Shown here piece after piece: positions 26,650 through 37,463 of a stretch of 64,000 bases of DNA. The position numbers and the translations under genes were made by a program. A model generated the notes under the pieces. The model made no database searches and was not told the origin of the DNA. It worked only from the letters and a program-made list of their open reading frames with translations. Positions within the stretch are counted from its first letter, which is position 1. Every line of letters starts with the position of its first letter. The DNA lies in the NCBI GenBank assembly GCA_947475545.1, contig CANJLL010000001.1:124001-188000 (forward strand). The letters are read 5' to 3'. Origin of the DNA: Chloroflexota bacterium (GTDB lineage Bacteria; Chloroflexota; Limnocylindria; Limnocylindrales; CSP1-4).

Positions 26650-27663
26650 TCAGCGGTCCTCGCTGCTCCGAACCATGGCGATCGCGTTCTCCAGGCGGAG
26701 CTTGGCGATGGTCAGGTACTTGGCCAGGTTCGCCCGATCGACCTCGCCGATGGAGCGGACCACGTCGGGCGTCCGGAGGACGTCCACGAGACCATCAACC
26801 GCTTCGGAGAGGTTCTGCTTCGCCGAGATCAGCGAGTCCTCCACCACGGGTGCAGCCTGGCGCTGGGCAGGCACCTTGGCTTCGGGCTCCTCGTACGCCT
26901 CCTCGCCCAGGAGGTCGTCCTCCGGCGCGATCTCGATGGCGACACGCTCGCGGGTCGCGCGGCCAGGTCGTCCGTCGATCTTCTCGCGCAGCTTGACCAG
27001 GCTCAGCTCGCCCCGGGCGACCTGATCGGCAAGCTTCTTGCGCTTCCGGGGATCCGTGACCTTCATCAGCTCGTAGGCATGGGACAGCGTGTCTTTGCGC
27101 ACAGACACCAGCCCCCGGACCTCCTCCGGGGCGTCGGCGAGGCGCAGGCGGTTCTCGAGGTAGCCCTTGTCCTTGCCGAGCTTCTGCGCGAGCTTGCGCA
27201 CCGAGTAGCCGTGCTCCCGGATCATCCGGTCGTACATGGTGGCTTCGTCGAGCGGGGAGAGGTCTTCGCGCTGGAGGTTCTCGATGATCGCGATCTCCAT
27301 CGCCGTGTCGTCGTCGATATCCTCGATGAGCGCAGGGATGGTGGCGATGCCGGCGGCCTTTGATGCGCGCCAGCGACGCTCGCCAGCGATCAGCTGGTAC
27401 CGGCCATCACCGAGCGGGCGGACCAGGATCGGCTGAAGGACGCCGTGCTCCTTGATGGAGGCAGCCAGCTCATTGATGGTCGCCTCATCGAACGCGAGGC
27501 GAGGATTCTCCGGGTTGGAGTCGATTCGCTCGACGGGGACGTTGCGAACCGTGCCCGAGCGACCCGCGGGATCAGACGAGACGAGGCTGATGATTGATGG
27601 CGAGAGCTCGCGCTCCTCCGACAGGCGACGAGCGGCCGCAGCCCGGAAGTCAGTTCTGGCCAA
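26650..27663 (-). CDS. parB: Chromosome partitioning protein ParB
   Basis: A 337-residue ParB/Spo0J. The CTP-binding box is GERRWRA at residues 94-100 and the [10 protein letters not shown] segment is at 127-135. A helix-turn-helix lies around residues 152-175, and the C-terminal dimer region is near the end. It binds parS centromere sites and loads SMC. The HTH recognition region ([15 protein letters not shown]) differs from the usual GKSR...LRLL type. The TTG start is decided by the strong GGGAGGTGAT ribosome site 5 nt upstream, within the end of parA, which it overlaps by 14 nt. A palindrome candidate for parS is embedded in the gene (27091-27106). Confidence 0.95.
   Translation of the reverse strand: MARTDFRAAAARRLSEERELSPSIISLVSSDPAGRSGTVRNVPVERIDSNPENPRLAFDEATINELAASIKEHGVLQPILVRPLGDGRYQLIAGERRWRASKAAGIATIPALIEDIDDDTAMEIAIIENLQREDLSPLDEATMYDRMIREHGYSVRKLAQKLGKDKGYLENRLRLADAPEEVRGLVSVRKDTLSHAYELMKVTDPRKRKKLADQVARGELSLVKLREKIDGRPGRATRERVAIEIAPEDDLLGEEAYEEPEAKVPAQRQAAPVVEDSLISAKQNLSEAVDGLVDVLRTPDVVRSIGEVDRANLAKYLTIAKLRLENAIAMVRSSEDR
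27091..27106. other. Palindrome copy 1, GTCTTTGCGCACAGAC (candidate parS)
   Basis: One mismatch to the perfect palindrome at 30278. It is extended by GT/AC at each side and lies inside parB coding DNA. Part of the three-copy set around parAB. Confidence 0.45.
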
Positions 27664-28423
27664 GTGCGATCACCTCCCGTGCCAGTTCACGATAGGTTCG
27701 GGCGGCGTCCGAGGACGACGCATAGACCGTGATCGGTCGGCCGGCAAGGGGTGCCTCGCCCAGTTTCACGGTGTTCCGGATGATGGTGGTGAACACGTGG
27801 TGGTCGCCCACCACGCGGAGCTCCTCCAGCATGTCGCGGGCCAGATTGGTCCGGCTGTCGTAGAAGGTTGGCAGCAGGCCAAGGATTCGAAGGTCCCGGT
27901 TCAGCTTGAGCCGAATCATGTTGATGATCTTGACCAGGTTGGTCAGACCCTTCATCGCGTAGTACTGGGTCTGGACCGGGATGATCACGCTGTTTGCCGC
28001 GACGAGGCCGTTGAGCGTCAGGATGCCGAGGTTGGGCGGGCAGTCGATCAATGCGTAGTCGTAGCGTTCCGCCAGCTGGCCCTCCAGCGCGTCCCGCAGG
28101 ATCTGCTCGCGGCCGATTGCCGTGAAAAGCTCACCCTCTGTCGAGGCGAGGTCGATGTTCGCCGGGGCGACGTCGAGGCCGGGCACCGCAGTTGCAATGA
28201 GGATGTCGTCGAGCGAGCAATCACCCTCGGTGAGCACGTTCGCCATCGATCGCTCGACGGTGTTGAGGTTGATTCCCAGGCCCGCCGTCAGGTTTGCCTG
28301 CGGATCGAGATCGATGCACAGGACCCGATAGCCCTCCTCGGCGAGCGCGCCAGCCAAATTGATCGCCGTCGTCGTCTTTCCGACGCCGCCCTTCTGGTTG
28401 GCAATCGCGATCACGTGTGTCAC
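27650..28423 (-). CDS. parA: Chromosome partitioning ATPase ParA (Soj family)
   Basis: A 257-residue ParA. The deviant Walker A motif KGGVGKTTT is at residues 11-19, followed by [24 protein letters not shown] with the Walker A' aspartate. [13 protein letters not shown] is the Walker B, and LEEFVIP-equivalent [16 protein letters not shown] follows. It forms ATP-dependent nucleoid gradients that pull ParB-parS complexes. A GTG start (28423) with GAGGTGA 7 nt upstream is used. It overlaps parB downstream by 14 nt. This chromosomal-type pair is usually found near oriC; see DnaA-box candidates just upstream. Confidence 0.95.
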   Translation of the reverse strand: MTHVIAIANQKGGVGKTTTAINLAGALAEEGYRVLCIDLDPQANLTAGLGINLNTVERSMANVLTEGDCSLDDILIATAVPGLDVAPANIDLASTEGELFTAIGREQILRDALEGQLAERYDYALIDCPPNLGILTLNGLVAANSVIIPVQTQYYAMKGLTNLVKIINMIRLKLNRDLRILGLLPTFYDSRTNLARDMLEELRVVGDHHVFTTIIRNTVKLGEAPLAGRPITVYASSSDAARTYRELAREVIALGQN

Positions 28424-28458
28424 CGGGGCTTCACCTCGAGCTATTGGAACATCACGAC

Positions 28459-28549
28459 TGTGGAGGGGCCGTTGCGTCGCGCATCCTACTCTACGCCGTC
28501 GCGGTTATCCACAGGATTTGGGGGGGTTGTTCACCGATTCTGTGGATTA
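28459..28549. other. Cluster of DnaA-box-like sequences upstream of parA (possible oriC-like element)
   Basis: TTATCCACA (28505-28513) and TGTGGATTA (28541-28549, TAATCCACA on the opposite strand) match the DnaA box within one base; a third TGTGGA core lies at 28459-28464. A weaker TTGTTCACC is at 28527. The region is more AT-rich than its surroundings and contains the second palindrome at 28647. It may be origin-related; a full oriC is not shown. Confidence 0.4.
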
Positions 28550-28646
28550 GTGCCGTTGACATCGACGCAGAACCCATTCCGTTCGAGGAATTGGACCCGG
28601 CCGGAGCAGCGTCTTGCACGCGTATCATGCAGTCGAGTAAGGGGCT

Positions 28647-28662
28647 GTCTTTGCGCAAGGAC
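28647..28662. other. Palindrome copy 2, GTCTTTGCGCAAGGAC (candidate parS or operator)
   Basis: One mismatch to the perfect palindrome at 30278. It lies in the 274-bp intergenic between parA and the carboxyltransferase, about 35 bp upstream of the GTG start. Confidence 0.45.
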
Positions 28663-28697
28663 GGCTCTGCGAACCACGCCGCGCCGAGGTGTCGATT

Positions 28698-30251
28698 GTG
28701 TCCACCAGCGAGGAACGTCTCCGTCGCCTGTCCGACCTGCGCGAGCGGTCGCGTCTGGGCGGGGGAGTGGAACGAATCGACAAGCAGCATGCCGCTGGCA
28801 AGCTGACTGCACGAGAGCGGCTCGATCTCCTGCTTGACGCGGATTCGTTCGTCGAGTTGGACGCCCTCGTGATGCACCGTGCGCCGGATGCCGGCGTCGC
28901 GGACCAGCGGATCCCCGGCGATGGCGTGGTCACCGGCCACGGCACCATCGATGGACGGCTGGTCTTCGTCTTCAGCCAGGACTTCACCGTCTTCGGCGGC
29001 TCGCTGTCGGAGGCGTACGCCGAGAAGATCTGCAAGGTGATGGATCTCGCGATGAAGGTCGGTGCGCCGCTCATCGGGCTCAACGATTCCGGTGGTGCGC
29101 GGATCCAGGAGGGCGTGGCCTCGCTGGGCGGATACGCCGACATCTTCCTGCGCAACGTTCTGGCCTCGGGCGTGATCCCGCAACTGTCCGTGATCATGGG
29201 GCCGTGCGCGGGTGGCGCCGTCTACTCGCCGGCCATGACGGACTTCACGGTGATGGTCGAGGGCACCAGCGCCATGTTCGTGACGGGACCCAACGTCGTG
29301 CGCGCTGTGACCCACGAAGAGGTCGACGCTGAGTATCTCGGCGGTGCGCAAACACATGCCACCCGCAGCGGCTTGGCACACCTGGCCGTGCCGGACGAGG
29401 CGGCGGCCCTCGATGCGGTGCGCGAGATCCTCGCTCACCTCCCTTCGAACAACCTGTCCGACCCGCCGATCGGGGACATGGACGATCCGGTGGACCGCGC
29501 GGACGTGATGCTCGACAGCATCGTCCCGGACGATCCGTCTCGGCCCTACGACATGCACGAGGTGATCCGGCGAGTTGTCGATGGCGGTGAGTTCCTGGAG
29601 ATCCAGCCCGGCTGGGCCCAGAACATCATCGTCGGCTTTGCCCGGCTGGGCGGGCGAAGCGTCGGTGTTGTCGCGCAGCAGCCGATGGTGCTCGCGGGTG
29701 CGCTGGATTCGGACGCCAGCGTCAAGGCCGCACGTTTCGTCCGCACGTGCGATTGCTTCAACGTCCCGCTGGTGACGTTTGTCGATGTTCCCGGATTCAT
29801 GCCGGGGGTGGCGCAGGAGCACGGCGGGATCATTCGCCATGGCGCCAAGCTGTTGTACGCGTATTGCGAAGCCACGGTGCCCAAGCTGACCGTGATCACG
29901 CGCAAGGCATACGGCGGCGCCTATGACGTGATGAGCAGCAAGCACATCCGCGGTGATCTCAACCTCGCCTGGCCGACAGCCGAGATCGCCGTCATGGGCG
30001 CGGATGGCGCGGTGAGCGTCATCTTCCGCGACGCACTGGCCGCCGCGGGCGACCCGGTGTCAGAACGCGCGCGGCTGGTCATGGAGTACGAGGATGCCTT
30101 TGCCAATCCGTACGCTGCCGCGGCGCGCGGCTACGTCGATGACGTGATCATTCCGTCGGATACCCGCCGCCGGCTCATCCGCGGCCTGACCATGCTGGCA
30201 GACAAGAAGGATTCCAATCCTCCGAAGAAGCATGGCAACATCCCGCTCTGA
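28698..30251 (+). CDS. pccB: Acyl-CoA carboxylase carboxyltransferase subunit (propionyl-CoA carboxylase beta type)
   Basis: A 517-residue carboxyltransferase. It holds the acyl-CoA- and biotin-site loops: [33 protein letters not shown], a glycine-rich [13 protein letters not shown], and the C-terminal [26 protein letters not shown]. The gene order with methylmalonyl-CoA mutase and epimerase genes makes propionyl-CoA the likely substrate. The GTG 28698 is supported by GAGG 8 nt upstream; another GTG lies at 28689. It is followed by biotin carboxylase and biotin carrier genes, giving a three-subunit complex. Divergent from parA. Confidence 0.92.
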   Translation: MSTSEERLRRLSDLRERSRLGGGVERIDKQHAAGKLTARERLDLLLDADSFVELDALVMHRAPDAGVADQRIPGDGVVTGHGTIDGRLVFVFSQDFTVFGGSLSEAYAEKICKVMDLAMKVGAPLIGLNDSGGARIQEGVASLGGYADIFLRNVLASGVIPQLSVIMGPCAGGAVYSPAMTDFTVMVEGTSAMFVTGPNVVRAVTHEEVDAEYLGGAQTHATRSGLAHLAVPDEAAALDAVREILAHLPSNNLSDPPIGDMDDPVDRADVMLDSIVPDDPSRPYDMHEVIRRVVDGGEFLEIQPGWAQNIIVGFARLGGRSVGVVAQQPMVLAGALDSDASVKAARFVRTCDCFNVPLVTFVDVPGFMPGVAQEHGGIIRHGAKLLYAYCEATVPKLTVITRKAYGGAYDVMSSKHIRGDLNLAWPTAEIAVMGADGAVSVIFRDALAAAGDPVSERARLVMEYEDAFANPYAAAARGYVDDVIIPSDTRRRLIRGLTMLADKKDSNPPKKHGNIPL

Positions 30252-30277
30252 TGCCGTTCAGGGCCTGACCCTGGACC

Positions 30278-30293
30278 GTCTTTGCGCAAAGAC
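30278..30293. other. Palindrome copy 3, GTCTTTGCGCAAAGAC (perfect 16-bp palindrome; candidate parS or operator)
   Basis: Perfect 8+8 inverted repeat in the short gap between the carboxyltransferase and biotin carboxylase genes, ending 12 nt before the GTG start. Confidence 0.45.
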
Positions 30294-30305
30294 GAGGCCC
30301 GCGCC

Positions 30306-31859
30306 GTGACCACCCAATTCCGTCGGGTCCTCATCGCGAATCGCGGCGAGATCGCGATCCGGATCATCCGCGCCTGCCGGGACCTCGGGATCGAGTCCGT
30401 GGCCGTCTACAGCGATGCCGATGTCGGAGCCCTCCACGTCCGGATGGCTGACCGGGCGGCGCGCATCGGCCCACCCGCACCGGCCGACAGCTACCTCCGC
30501 ATCGACACGTTGCTGGAGGTCGCTCTTCTGCATGGCTGTGACGCCGTGCATCCCGGGTATGGCTTCCTGGCCGAACGCGCGACATTCGCGCGCGCCGTCG
30601 AGGAAGCGGGCCTGGCCTTCATCGGTCCGCGCAGCGACGTTCTCGATAGTCTCGGGGACAAGCTGCACGCTCGTCGGCTGGCGCGCGAGGTGGGTGTCGC
30701 AGCGGTCCCCGGTACCCTGGAGCCCGCGGCGATCGGCGATCCGGAGGCCGTCGCGGAGCTGGCGCGCGTGGCCCAGGCGATCGGCTTCCCGGTCCTCGTC
30801 AAGGCGGCGGCGGGTGGCGGCGGGCGGGGGATGCGACGGGTCGTCTCGGCGGCCGAGCTGGGACCCGCCCTCATTGCGGCTTCTGCGGAGGCCGCGGCGG
30901 CGTTCGGCGACGGCACGGTCTACCTGGAGCGGCAGATTGCCCGGGCCCGGCACATTGAAGTGCAACTCCTGGGCGACGCTCAGGGCGACGTGGTGGCCAT
31001 CGGCGAGCGCGACTGCTCCATCCAGCGCCGGCACCAGAAGCTGGTCGAGGAGGCGCCGGCTCCGGGCCTGAGCCGGGTGGAGCGGCTGGCGATCCACGCC
31101 CGGGCGGTTGCGATCGCCAGGGCGGTGCGTCTCAGCAACGCGGCGACGGCCGAGTTCCTCTTCACACCGGAGCGCGAGTTCTTCTTCCTGGAGGTGAACA
31201 CTCGACTCCAGGTGGAGCACGGGATCACCGAGCTGGTCTCGGGCCTGGACCTGGTCCGCGAGCAGCTCGCGCTGGCAACGGGCGCTCCGCTCTCGGCGGC
31301 GGTCCGCGAGGCGGCCAGCCGTGCCGCAGACCCGGTGCGCCACGCGATCGAGGTGCGCCTCACGGCCGAAGACCCGGGTCGGGACTTCGCGCCGACGCCG
31401 GGCATCGTCCGGCACTGGGTCATGCCGTCGGGTCCGGGCGTCAGGGTTGACTCCGGGATCGAGGCAGGGCTGGCGGTCGCTCCCGAGTACGACAATCTGA
31501 TCGCCAAGGTGATGGTGGTTGGGGCGGACCGTGACGCGGCCATCGACCGGTTGGGGCGTGCCCTCCGGGAGACGGAGATCGGGGGGATCCAGACCACGCT
31601 GCCCTTCTACCGATTCGTGGCCGGCGCGCCGGCGTTCCGTGCAGGGGACCTGTCCACCGACTGGGTAGAGGAGCATTGGGACGGGGCTGCCGCCTGGCGT
31701 CGTGCCGCTGACCAGGCGAGGCTCGCGGCCGGGCTCGCGGTCTCCGGCGGCGATCCGGTTGCGTTGGCCACCGGGCGGCTGATCCCATCCGCGGCCACCC
31801 AGTCGACCCGGTGGCGGGCGGCGGGCCGGGCCGCCGCCATCGATCGGTGGCCCCGGTGA
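30306..31859 (+). CDS. Biotin carboxylase subunit of acyl-CoA carboxylase
   Basis: A 517-residue biotin carboxylase. It starts FRRVLIANRGEIAIRIIRACRDLG, contains DAVHPGYGFLAERATFA and the ATP-grasp glycine loop AAAGGGGRGMR, HIEVQLLGDAQGDVVAIGERDCSIQRRHQKLVEEAPAP, and the active-site segment EVNTRLQVEHGITEL. The last carries Gly where most enzymes have Pro. It carboxylates biotin on the separately encoded carrier. The C-terminal ~90 residues beyond the ATP-grasp/biotin-carboxylase C domain are short and lack a fused carrier. GTG 30306 is the start; a TTG at 30282 lies inside the palindrome. Its stop overlaps the carrier's GTG by 4 nt. Confidence 0.92.
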   Translation: MTTQFRRVLIANRGEIAIRIIRACRDLGIESVAVYSDADVGALHVRMADRAARIGPPAPADSYLRIDTLLEVALLHGCDAVHPGYGFLAERATFARAVEEAGLAFIGPRSDVLDSLGDKLHARRLAREVGVAAVPGTLEPAAIGDPEAVAELARVAQAIGFPVLVKAAAGGGGRGMRRVVSAAELGPALIAASAEAAAAFGDGTVYLERQIARARHIEVQLLGDAQGDVVAIGERDCSIQRRHQKLVEEAPAPGLSRVERLAIHARAVAIARAVRLSNAATAEFLFTPEREFFFLEVNTRLQVEHGITELVSGLDLVREQLALATGAPLSAAVREAASRAADPVRHAIEVRLTAEDPGRDFAPTPGIVRHWVMPSGPGVRVDSGIEAGLAVAPEYDNLIAKVMVVGADRDAAIDRLGRALRETEIGGIQTTLPFYRFVAGAPAFRAGDLSTDWVEEHWDGAAAWRRAADQARLAAGLAVSGGDPVALATGRLIPSAATQSTRWRAAGRAAAIDRWPR

Positions 31860-32476
31860 GCACCATGGATCCGATCGGCGGGGCGGCTCGGGCTGTCCGC
31901 GTGTCCCTGGTTCCCGGCAGCGCCCCGGGGGTGCTGGGCCCGATCCTGGTTGGAGGGGCCGTGGACGGCTCGCTCCAGCGCCATGGTGCCATCCACGCCA
32001 CGCTCCGCCCCGGCCAGGCGGCTGTCTCCGAGTCCGGGGCGGACGGGTCCGGCCCCGGGGCGGCGTCGACGCCACCCGTGGCGGTGCTCCTGCTCCCACT
32101 GCGCCATCAGGGCCGCGGGAGCCCCGCCGCGGTGCCCGACGGCGCCATCGCCCTGGAGGTCGTCGTTGACGGCTGGCGGTTCGAGGTCCTCGTGGAGGAC
32201 GCGGCCCGTGCGGATCTCCGGGAACGCGCGACGCGTGGTCGTGTCGCTGACGCGTCCAGCCGTCCCGCCGGGGTTCGTGCCATGATCCCCGGACGCGTCG
32301 CCTCCGTGGCCGCCGCCGTCGGCGATGCCGTCGAGGAGGGGTCACCGCTCCTGGTCATCGAGGCCATGAAGATGCAGAACGAGATTCGGGCCCCCAGGGC
32401 CGGCACGCTGACCCGTGTCGTGGTCCAGGCAGGGCGAAACGTGGACGCGGGCGACCTGCTGGTCGTGATCGAGTAG
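31856..32476 (+). CDS. Biotin carboxyl carrier protein of acyl-CoA carboxylase
   Basis: A 206-residue protein ending in a biotinyl domain with the biotinylation lysine K172 in EAMKM. The N-terminal ~130 residues are low in similarity but resemble the region between biotin carboxylase and biotinyl domain of propionyl-CoA carboxylase alpha subunits. Thus carboxylase and carrier are split genes in this operon. GTG 31856 overlaps the biotin carboxylase stop (GTGA); ATG 31865 is an alternative. It carries the carboxyl group from biotin carboxylase to the carboxyltransferase. Followed 9 nt later by the mutase. Confidence 0.85.
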   Translation: MSTMDPIGGAARAVRVSLVPGSAPGVLGPILVGGAVDGSLQRHGAIHATLRPGQAAVSESGADGSGPGAASTPPVAVLLLPLRHQGRGSPAAVPDGAIALEVVVDGWRFEVLVEDAARADLRERATRGRVADASSRPAGVRAMIPGRVASVAAAVGDAVEEGSPLLVIEAMKMQNEIRAPRAGTLTRVVVQAGRNVDAGDLLVVIE

Positions 32477-32485
32477 GGGACAGGC

Positions 32486-34153
32486 TTGAGCGAGACCAAC
32501 CAGGATCCCGGTCGCGAGCGCTGGCGCGCCACCACGCGAGCCAAGGCGCTGGGCGGCGCCCCCGAGCGGCGCGAGCGCTTCGTCACCTCGTCCGAGATCG
32601 AGGTCGCGGACCTGTACACCGCGGCGGATACGGCGGGCCTGCATGAGGACCGCGACCTGGGCCGTCCGGGCGAGTACCCCTTCACCCGGGGCGTCCAGCC
32701 GACCATGTACCGCAGTCGACTCTGGACCATGCGCCAGTACGCCGGCTTTGGCTCGGCGGAGGAGACCAATCGTCGCTTCCGCTACCTCCTGGAGCAGGGC
32801 CAGACCGGCCTTTCGGTCGCGTTTGACCTGCCCACCCAGATGGGCTACGACTCGGACGCCCCCGAGGCGGAGGGGGAGGTGGGCCGCGTCGGCGTCCCCG
32901 TCGCCTCGCTGGCCGACATGGAGACCCTCCTCGCGGGCATCCCGCTGGGCGAGGTGAGCACGTCGATGACCATCAACGCCACCGCGGGCATCCTGATGGC
33001 GTTCTACATCGCCGCCGCGGAGCGCCAGGGCGTGCCCCGGGCACAGATCTCGGGCACCGTCCAGAACGACATCCTGAAGGAATACATCGCGCGCGGCACC
33101 TGGATCTTCCCGCCGCGCCCCTCGATGCGACTGGTGACCGACATCTTCGAATTCGGCGCCCGTGAGCTCCCCAAGTGGAACACCATCTCGATCAGCGGCT
33201 ACCACATGCGCGAGGCGGGGGCCACGGCGGCCCAGGAGCTGGCATTCACGCTGGCCGACGCCATCGCCTACGTCGAAGCCGCGCTGGAGCGGGGCATGGC
33301 GATCGACGACTTCGCCCCCCGCCTCTCCTTCTTCTTTGCCGCCTGGTCGGAGCTCTTCGAGGAGGTCGCCAAGTTTCGCGCGGCCCGCCGGATGTGGGCC
33401 CGGATCGTGAAGGAGCGGTTTGGTGCATCGAACGCCCGTTCGATGATGTGCCGCTTCCACGTCCAGACCGCCGGCAGCTCGCTGACCGCGCAGTCGATCG
33501 ACAACAACGTGGTCCGGACCACCGTCCAGGCGCTTGCCGCGATCCTGGGCGGCGCCCAGAGCCTGCACACCAACTCCAGGGACGAGGCGCTCGCGCTCCC
33601 CACCCAGGAGTCGGCGCGGCTGGCCCTCCGGACGCAGCAGATCCTGGCTTTCGAGGCCGGCGTCACTGAGACACCCGACCCGCTGGCTGGCTCCTTCTTC
33701 GTCGAATCGTTGACGGATCAGCTGGAGGCAGCGGCGCAGCAGTATCTCGACGAGATCGAGGCGGCCGGCGGCACGCTCGCGGGGATCGAGGCGGGCTACC
33801 AGCAGCGCCGGATCCAGGAGTCGGCCTATCGGGTCCAGACCGCGATCGAACGGGGTGACCAGGTCGTCGTGGGCCTCAACAAGTACCGCGACGAAGGCGC
33901 CAAGAGCCCGCCGATCCAGCGGATTGACCCGGAGGGGGAACGGCGCCAGATCGCCAGCCTCCAGCGCATCCGCGCGGAGCGCGACCCAGCCCAGTGGGAG
34001 GCCACCCTCCGGCGCCTCGAGGACGCCGCCCGCGGCACGGACAACCTGCTGCCGCCGCTCATCGAGGCGGTCAAGGCGTACGCCACCGTCGGCGAGATCA
34101 GCGACCGCCTGCGCGCCACCTGGGGCGTGCACCGCGAGACCATCTCGATCTAG
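32486..34153 (+). CDS. Methylmalonyl-CoA mutase large-subunit family protein (catalytic TIM-barrel only)
   Basis: A 555-residue acyl-CoA mutase catalytic subunit. Hallmarks are [83 protein letters not shown] and [21 protein letters not shown]. There is no C-terminal B12-binding Rossmann domain (no DxHxxG); the sequence stops after VHRETISI. A separate small B12-binding subunit is expected elsewhere. It isomerises methylmalonyl-CoA to succinyl-CoA, or a related pair. TTG start at 32486 after the carrier gene. Operon with carboxylase and epimerase supports propionate catabolism or assimilation. Confidence 0.92.
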   Translation: MSETNQDPGRERWRATTRAKALGGAPERRERFVTSSEIEVADLYTAADTAGLHEDRDLGRPGEYPFTRGVQPTMYRSRLWTMRQYAGFGSAEETNRRFRYLLEQGQTGLSVAFDLPTQMGYDSDAPEAEGEVGRVGVPVASLADMETLLAGIPLGEVSTSMTINATAGILMAFYIAAAERQGVPRAQISGTVQNDILKEYIARGTWIFPPRPSMRLVTDIFEFGARELPKWNTISISGYHMREAGATAAQELAFTLADAIAYVEAALERGMAIDDFAPRLSFFFAAWSELFEEVAKFRAARRMWARIVKERFGASNARSMMCRFHVQTAGSSLTAQSIDNNVVRTTVQALAAILGGAQSLHTNSRDEALALPTQESARLALRTQQILAFEAGVTETPDPLAGSFFVESLTDQLEAAAQQYLDEIEAAGGTLAGIEAGYQQRRIQESAYRVQTAIERGDQVVVGLNKYRDEGAKSPPIQRIDPEGERRQIASLQRIRAERDPAQWEATLRRLEDAARGTDNLLPPLIEAVKAYATVGEISDRLRATWGVHRETISI

Positions 34154-34164
34154 AGGAGGGGACC

Positions 34165-34653
34165 GTGCCCGCCCGCGTCTCGCCCCATATCCCGCCGCTT
34201 CCCGGCCGCATCCGTCGCGTCGGGAAGATCCATCACGTCGCCGTGGTCGTCCGCTCGATCGACGACTCGCTCCGGCTCTACCGGGACCTCCTGGGGCTCC
34301 AGCTGGAGACCGTGATGGACATCCCGTACGACCGCGTGACGATCGCCTTCCTGGCCGTCGGGGAGTCCAAGGTGGAGCTGGTGCAGCCCAACGACGACAC
34401 CACCGGCGTCGCCCGCTTCCTCGCGACGAAGGGTGAAGGGTTCCACCATGTCTGCTTCGAGGTCGCGGATCTTGCGGAGGAGCTGACGCGCCTCGCGATC
34501 GATGGGCTGGAGCTGATCGATACGGTGCCCCGGAAGGGCGCCGAGGGTCCGGTCGCCTTCCTGCACCCGCGCTCGTGCCAGGGCGTGCTCGTCGAGCTCA
34601 TCGAGGCGCCGGGCGGTCCGGCCTGGGCTAGCCTGGGCTACGCCGTCGGCTGA
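34165..34653 (+). CDS. mce: Methylmalonyl-CoA epimerase
   Basis: A 162-residue vicinal-oxygen-chelate protein. GKIHHVAVVVRSIDDSLRLYRDLLG contains the first metal His; the middle FLAVGESKVELVQP and the GFHHVCFEVADL and PRSCQGVLVELIE segments give the other ligands (H, E). It epimerises (S)- to (R)-methylmalonyl-CoA so the mutase can use it. The GTG start has GAGGAGG immediately upstream. The first ~20 residues are an extra tail. Last gene of the propionate operon and convergent with the unknown minus-strand gene. Confidence 0.92.
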   Translation: MPARVSPHIPPLPGRIRRVGKIHHVAVVVRSIDDSLRLYRDLLGLQLETVMDIPYDRVTIAFLAVGESKVELVQPNDDTTGVARFLATKGEGFHHVCFEVADLAEELTRLAIDGLELIDTVPRKGAEGPVAFLHPRSCQGVLVELIEAPGGPAWASLGYAVG

Positions 34654-34693
34654 CGTTGGCGGGCGGCCTGAGCGGCGCCCTGGTCCTGTCGGG

Positions 34694-35164
34694 CTAGAGC
34701 GACCACGCGAACAGGACCGCGGGCGAGCCGTCTGCCGCGCGCGCGAAGGCGATCAGGTCCGACGCCAGCTCGCGGATGGCGGGCTTCTCGTCCGCCGCGA
34801 GCGGGCCGCGCGAGCCGGCGATCAGATCGATCCAGCGCCCCGCGACGGCGTCCACCTGCCGGTCCGTGAGCCGCGCGACCGCGCCCACCCAGGCCGAGTC
34901 CACGCCCTCGACCGTCCGGTCGCCGACATCGCCGGGTCCGTCGAGGGTCCAGCGGGCGTGGGAGAAGTCGGATGGGGTTGCGCTGCCCGTGACCGCCCGG
35001 GCGGCGGCCGAGAACTGGTCGAGCCAGGCGGGGTCCAGCCCGGCGCCCAGCGAGAGATGCGCGTCGAAGTGGCCGCGGGCACCCAGCCCATCGCCGTCCT
35101 CGAGCGTGATGGCCAGCAGGATCTCGCGGAGGTTGCCCGCCACGAGATCCATGAGGATTCCCAC
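34694..35164 (-). CDS. Uncharacterised protein downstream of sucD
   Basis: A 156-residue protein with no family I recognise. The composition is acidic and Ala-rich (NLREILLAITLEDGDGLGARG; ARWTLDGPGDVGDRTVEGVDSAW; DEKPAIRELASDLIAFAR). No membrane or signal segment. It lies 2 nt after the sucD stop, suggesting coupling with the succinyl-CoA synthetase genes. GTG 35164 is chosen; ATG 35152 is an alternative. Might be a regulator or accessory factor; unknown. Confidence 0.55.
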   Translation of the reverse strand: MGILMDLVAGNLREILLAITLEDGDGLGARGHFDAHLSLGAGLDPAWLDQFSAAARAVTGSATPSDFSHARWTLDGPGDVGDRTVEGVDSAWVGAVARLTDRQVDAVAGRWIDLIAGSRGPLAADEKPAIRELASDLIAFARAADGSPAVLFAWSL

Positions 35165-35166
35165 GG

Positions 35167-36047
35167 TCAGCCCTTGTAGCCGGCCTCGCGAAGCAGCTTG
35201 GGTAGCTGGGTGGGGGAGAGCGCGACGCGGAAGCCGGCCGCCTCCAGGGCCGCCGTCTTGGACGCGGCGGTCCCGGACCCGCCCGAGATGATGGCGCCGG
35301 CATGGCCCATTCGCTTCCCCTCGGGAGCCGTGCGGCCGGCGATGAACGCGACCTTGGGCAGGTGGGCCAGGTGCTCGGCGGCCCATGCGGCCGCCTCCTC
35401 CTCCGCGGTCCCGCCGATCTCGCCGATCATCACAATCGCATCCGTGTCCGGGTCCGCGGCAAAGAGCTTGAGCGCGTCCAGGTGGGTGGTCCCGATGATC
35501 GGGTCCCCCCCGATGCCCAGGCAGGTGGACTGGCCGAGACCGGCGTCCGTCATGGCCTGGACCGCCTCGTACGTGAGCGTCCCGGAGCGGGACACGACGC
35601 CGACGCGGCCCGGGAGGTGGATGGATCCGGGGATGATCCCCACCTTGGCCTGGCCCGGGGTGGTTGCGCCGGGGCAGTTGGGCCCGACGAGGGTGGCGCC
35701 CGCCCGGCGGACGACCTCGACCGCCTTGAGCATGTCGAGCGCAGGGATGTGCTCGGCGATGCAGAAGATGGTGGCGATGCCCGAGAGCGCGGCTTCCATG
35801 ACGGCGTCCGTCGCACCGGCCGCGGGAACGAAGATGATCGACGTGTTGGCGCCCGCCTGGGCGACGGCTTCCGCGACGGTGTCATAGACGGGGACAGAGC
35901 CGTCCAGCGCCATGCTGCCGCCCTTGCCCGGCGTCACGCCGGCGACGATGTTGGTCCCGTAGGCCTGCATGGCGCGCGAGTGGAACTCCCCCTCGCGCCC
36001 CGTGATGCCCTGGACAACCAGCCGCGTCTCGCGGCCGACAAGAATGC

Positions 36048-36051
<4 letters not shown>
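35167..36051 (-). CDS. sucD: Succinyl-CoA synthetase (ADP-forming) alpha subunit
   Basis: A 294-residue SucD. The N-terminal CoA-binding Rossmann ([18 protein letters not shown]), the [23 protein letters not shown] segment, [13 protein letters not shown] and [13 protein letters not shown] are typical. The phosphorylated active-site histidine is in [12 protein letters not shown]. Forms a complex with SucC converting succinyl-CoA to succinate with ADP (or GDP) phosphorylation. ATG overlaps the sucC stop by 4 nt. The neighbouring mutase operon supplies succinyl-CoA. Confidence 0.97.
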
Positions 36052-37232
<1,181 letters not shown>

Positions 37233-37449
37233 GCTGGCGCGACTCCGAGCTTGTGGGCCCGAACGCGGCCGGGCACGGCGGCTGATGTGGATCCCGATAC
37301 GACGGCGCACCGCCGTATGCAATGGGCTCGAACTGGGATGGTACAGGAGGCCTCACCGCGACGTCCCGTGCCGGATGGACCACCAACTTCGGGTCCAACC
37401 TGCCGTGGAAACCCTGCTCATCCGCGCAGCGACGTCGCCCGGCCCCGGG

Positions 37450-37455
37450 CTAGAA
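37450..37455 (+). promoter_or_regulatory. Candidate -10 box (TAGAAT) for icd
   Basis: TAGAAT ends 8 nt before the ATG at 37464. Initiation would then fall at about that ATG, giving a leaderless icd transcript. Confidence 0.4.
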
Positions 37456-37463
37456 TGGTGACC

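Noticed and set aside
29340..29365. GTGCGCAAACAC, another partial resemblance to the palindrome
   Set aside because: No inverted symmetry and several mismatches.
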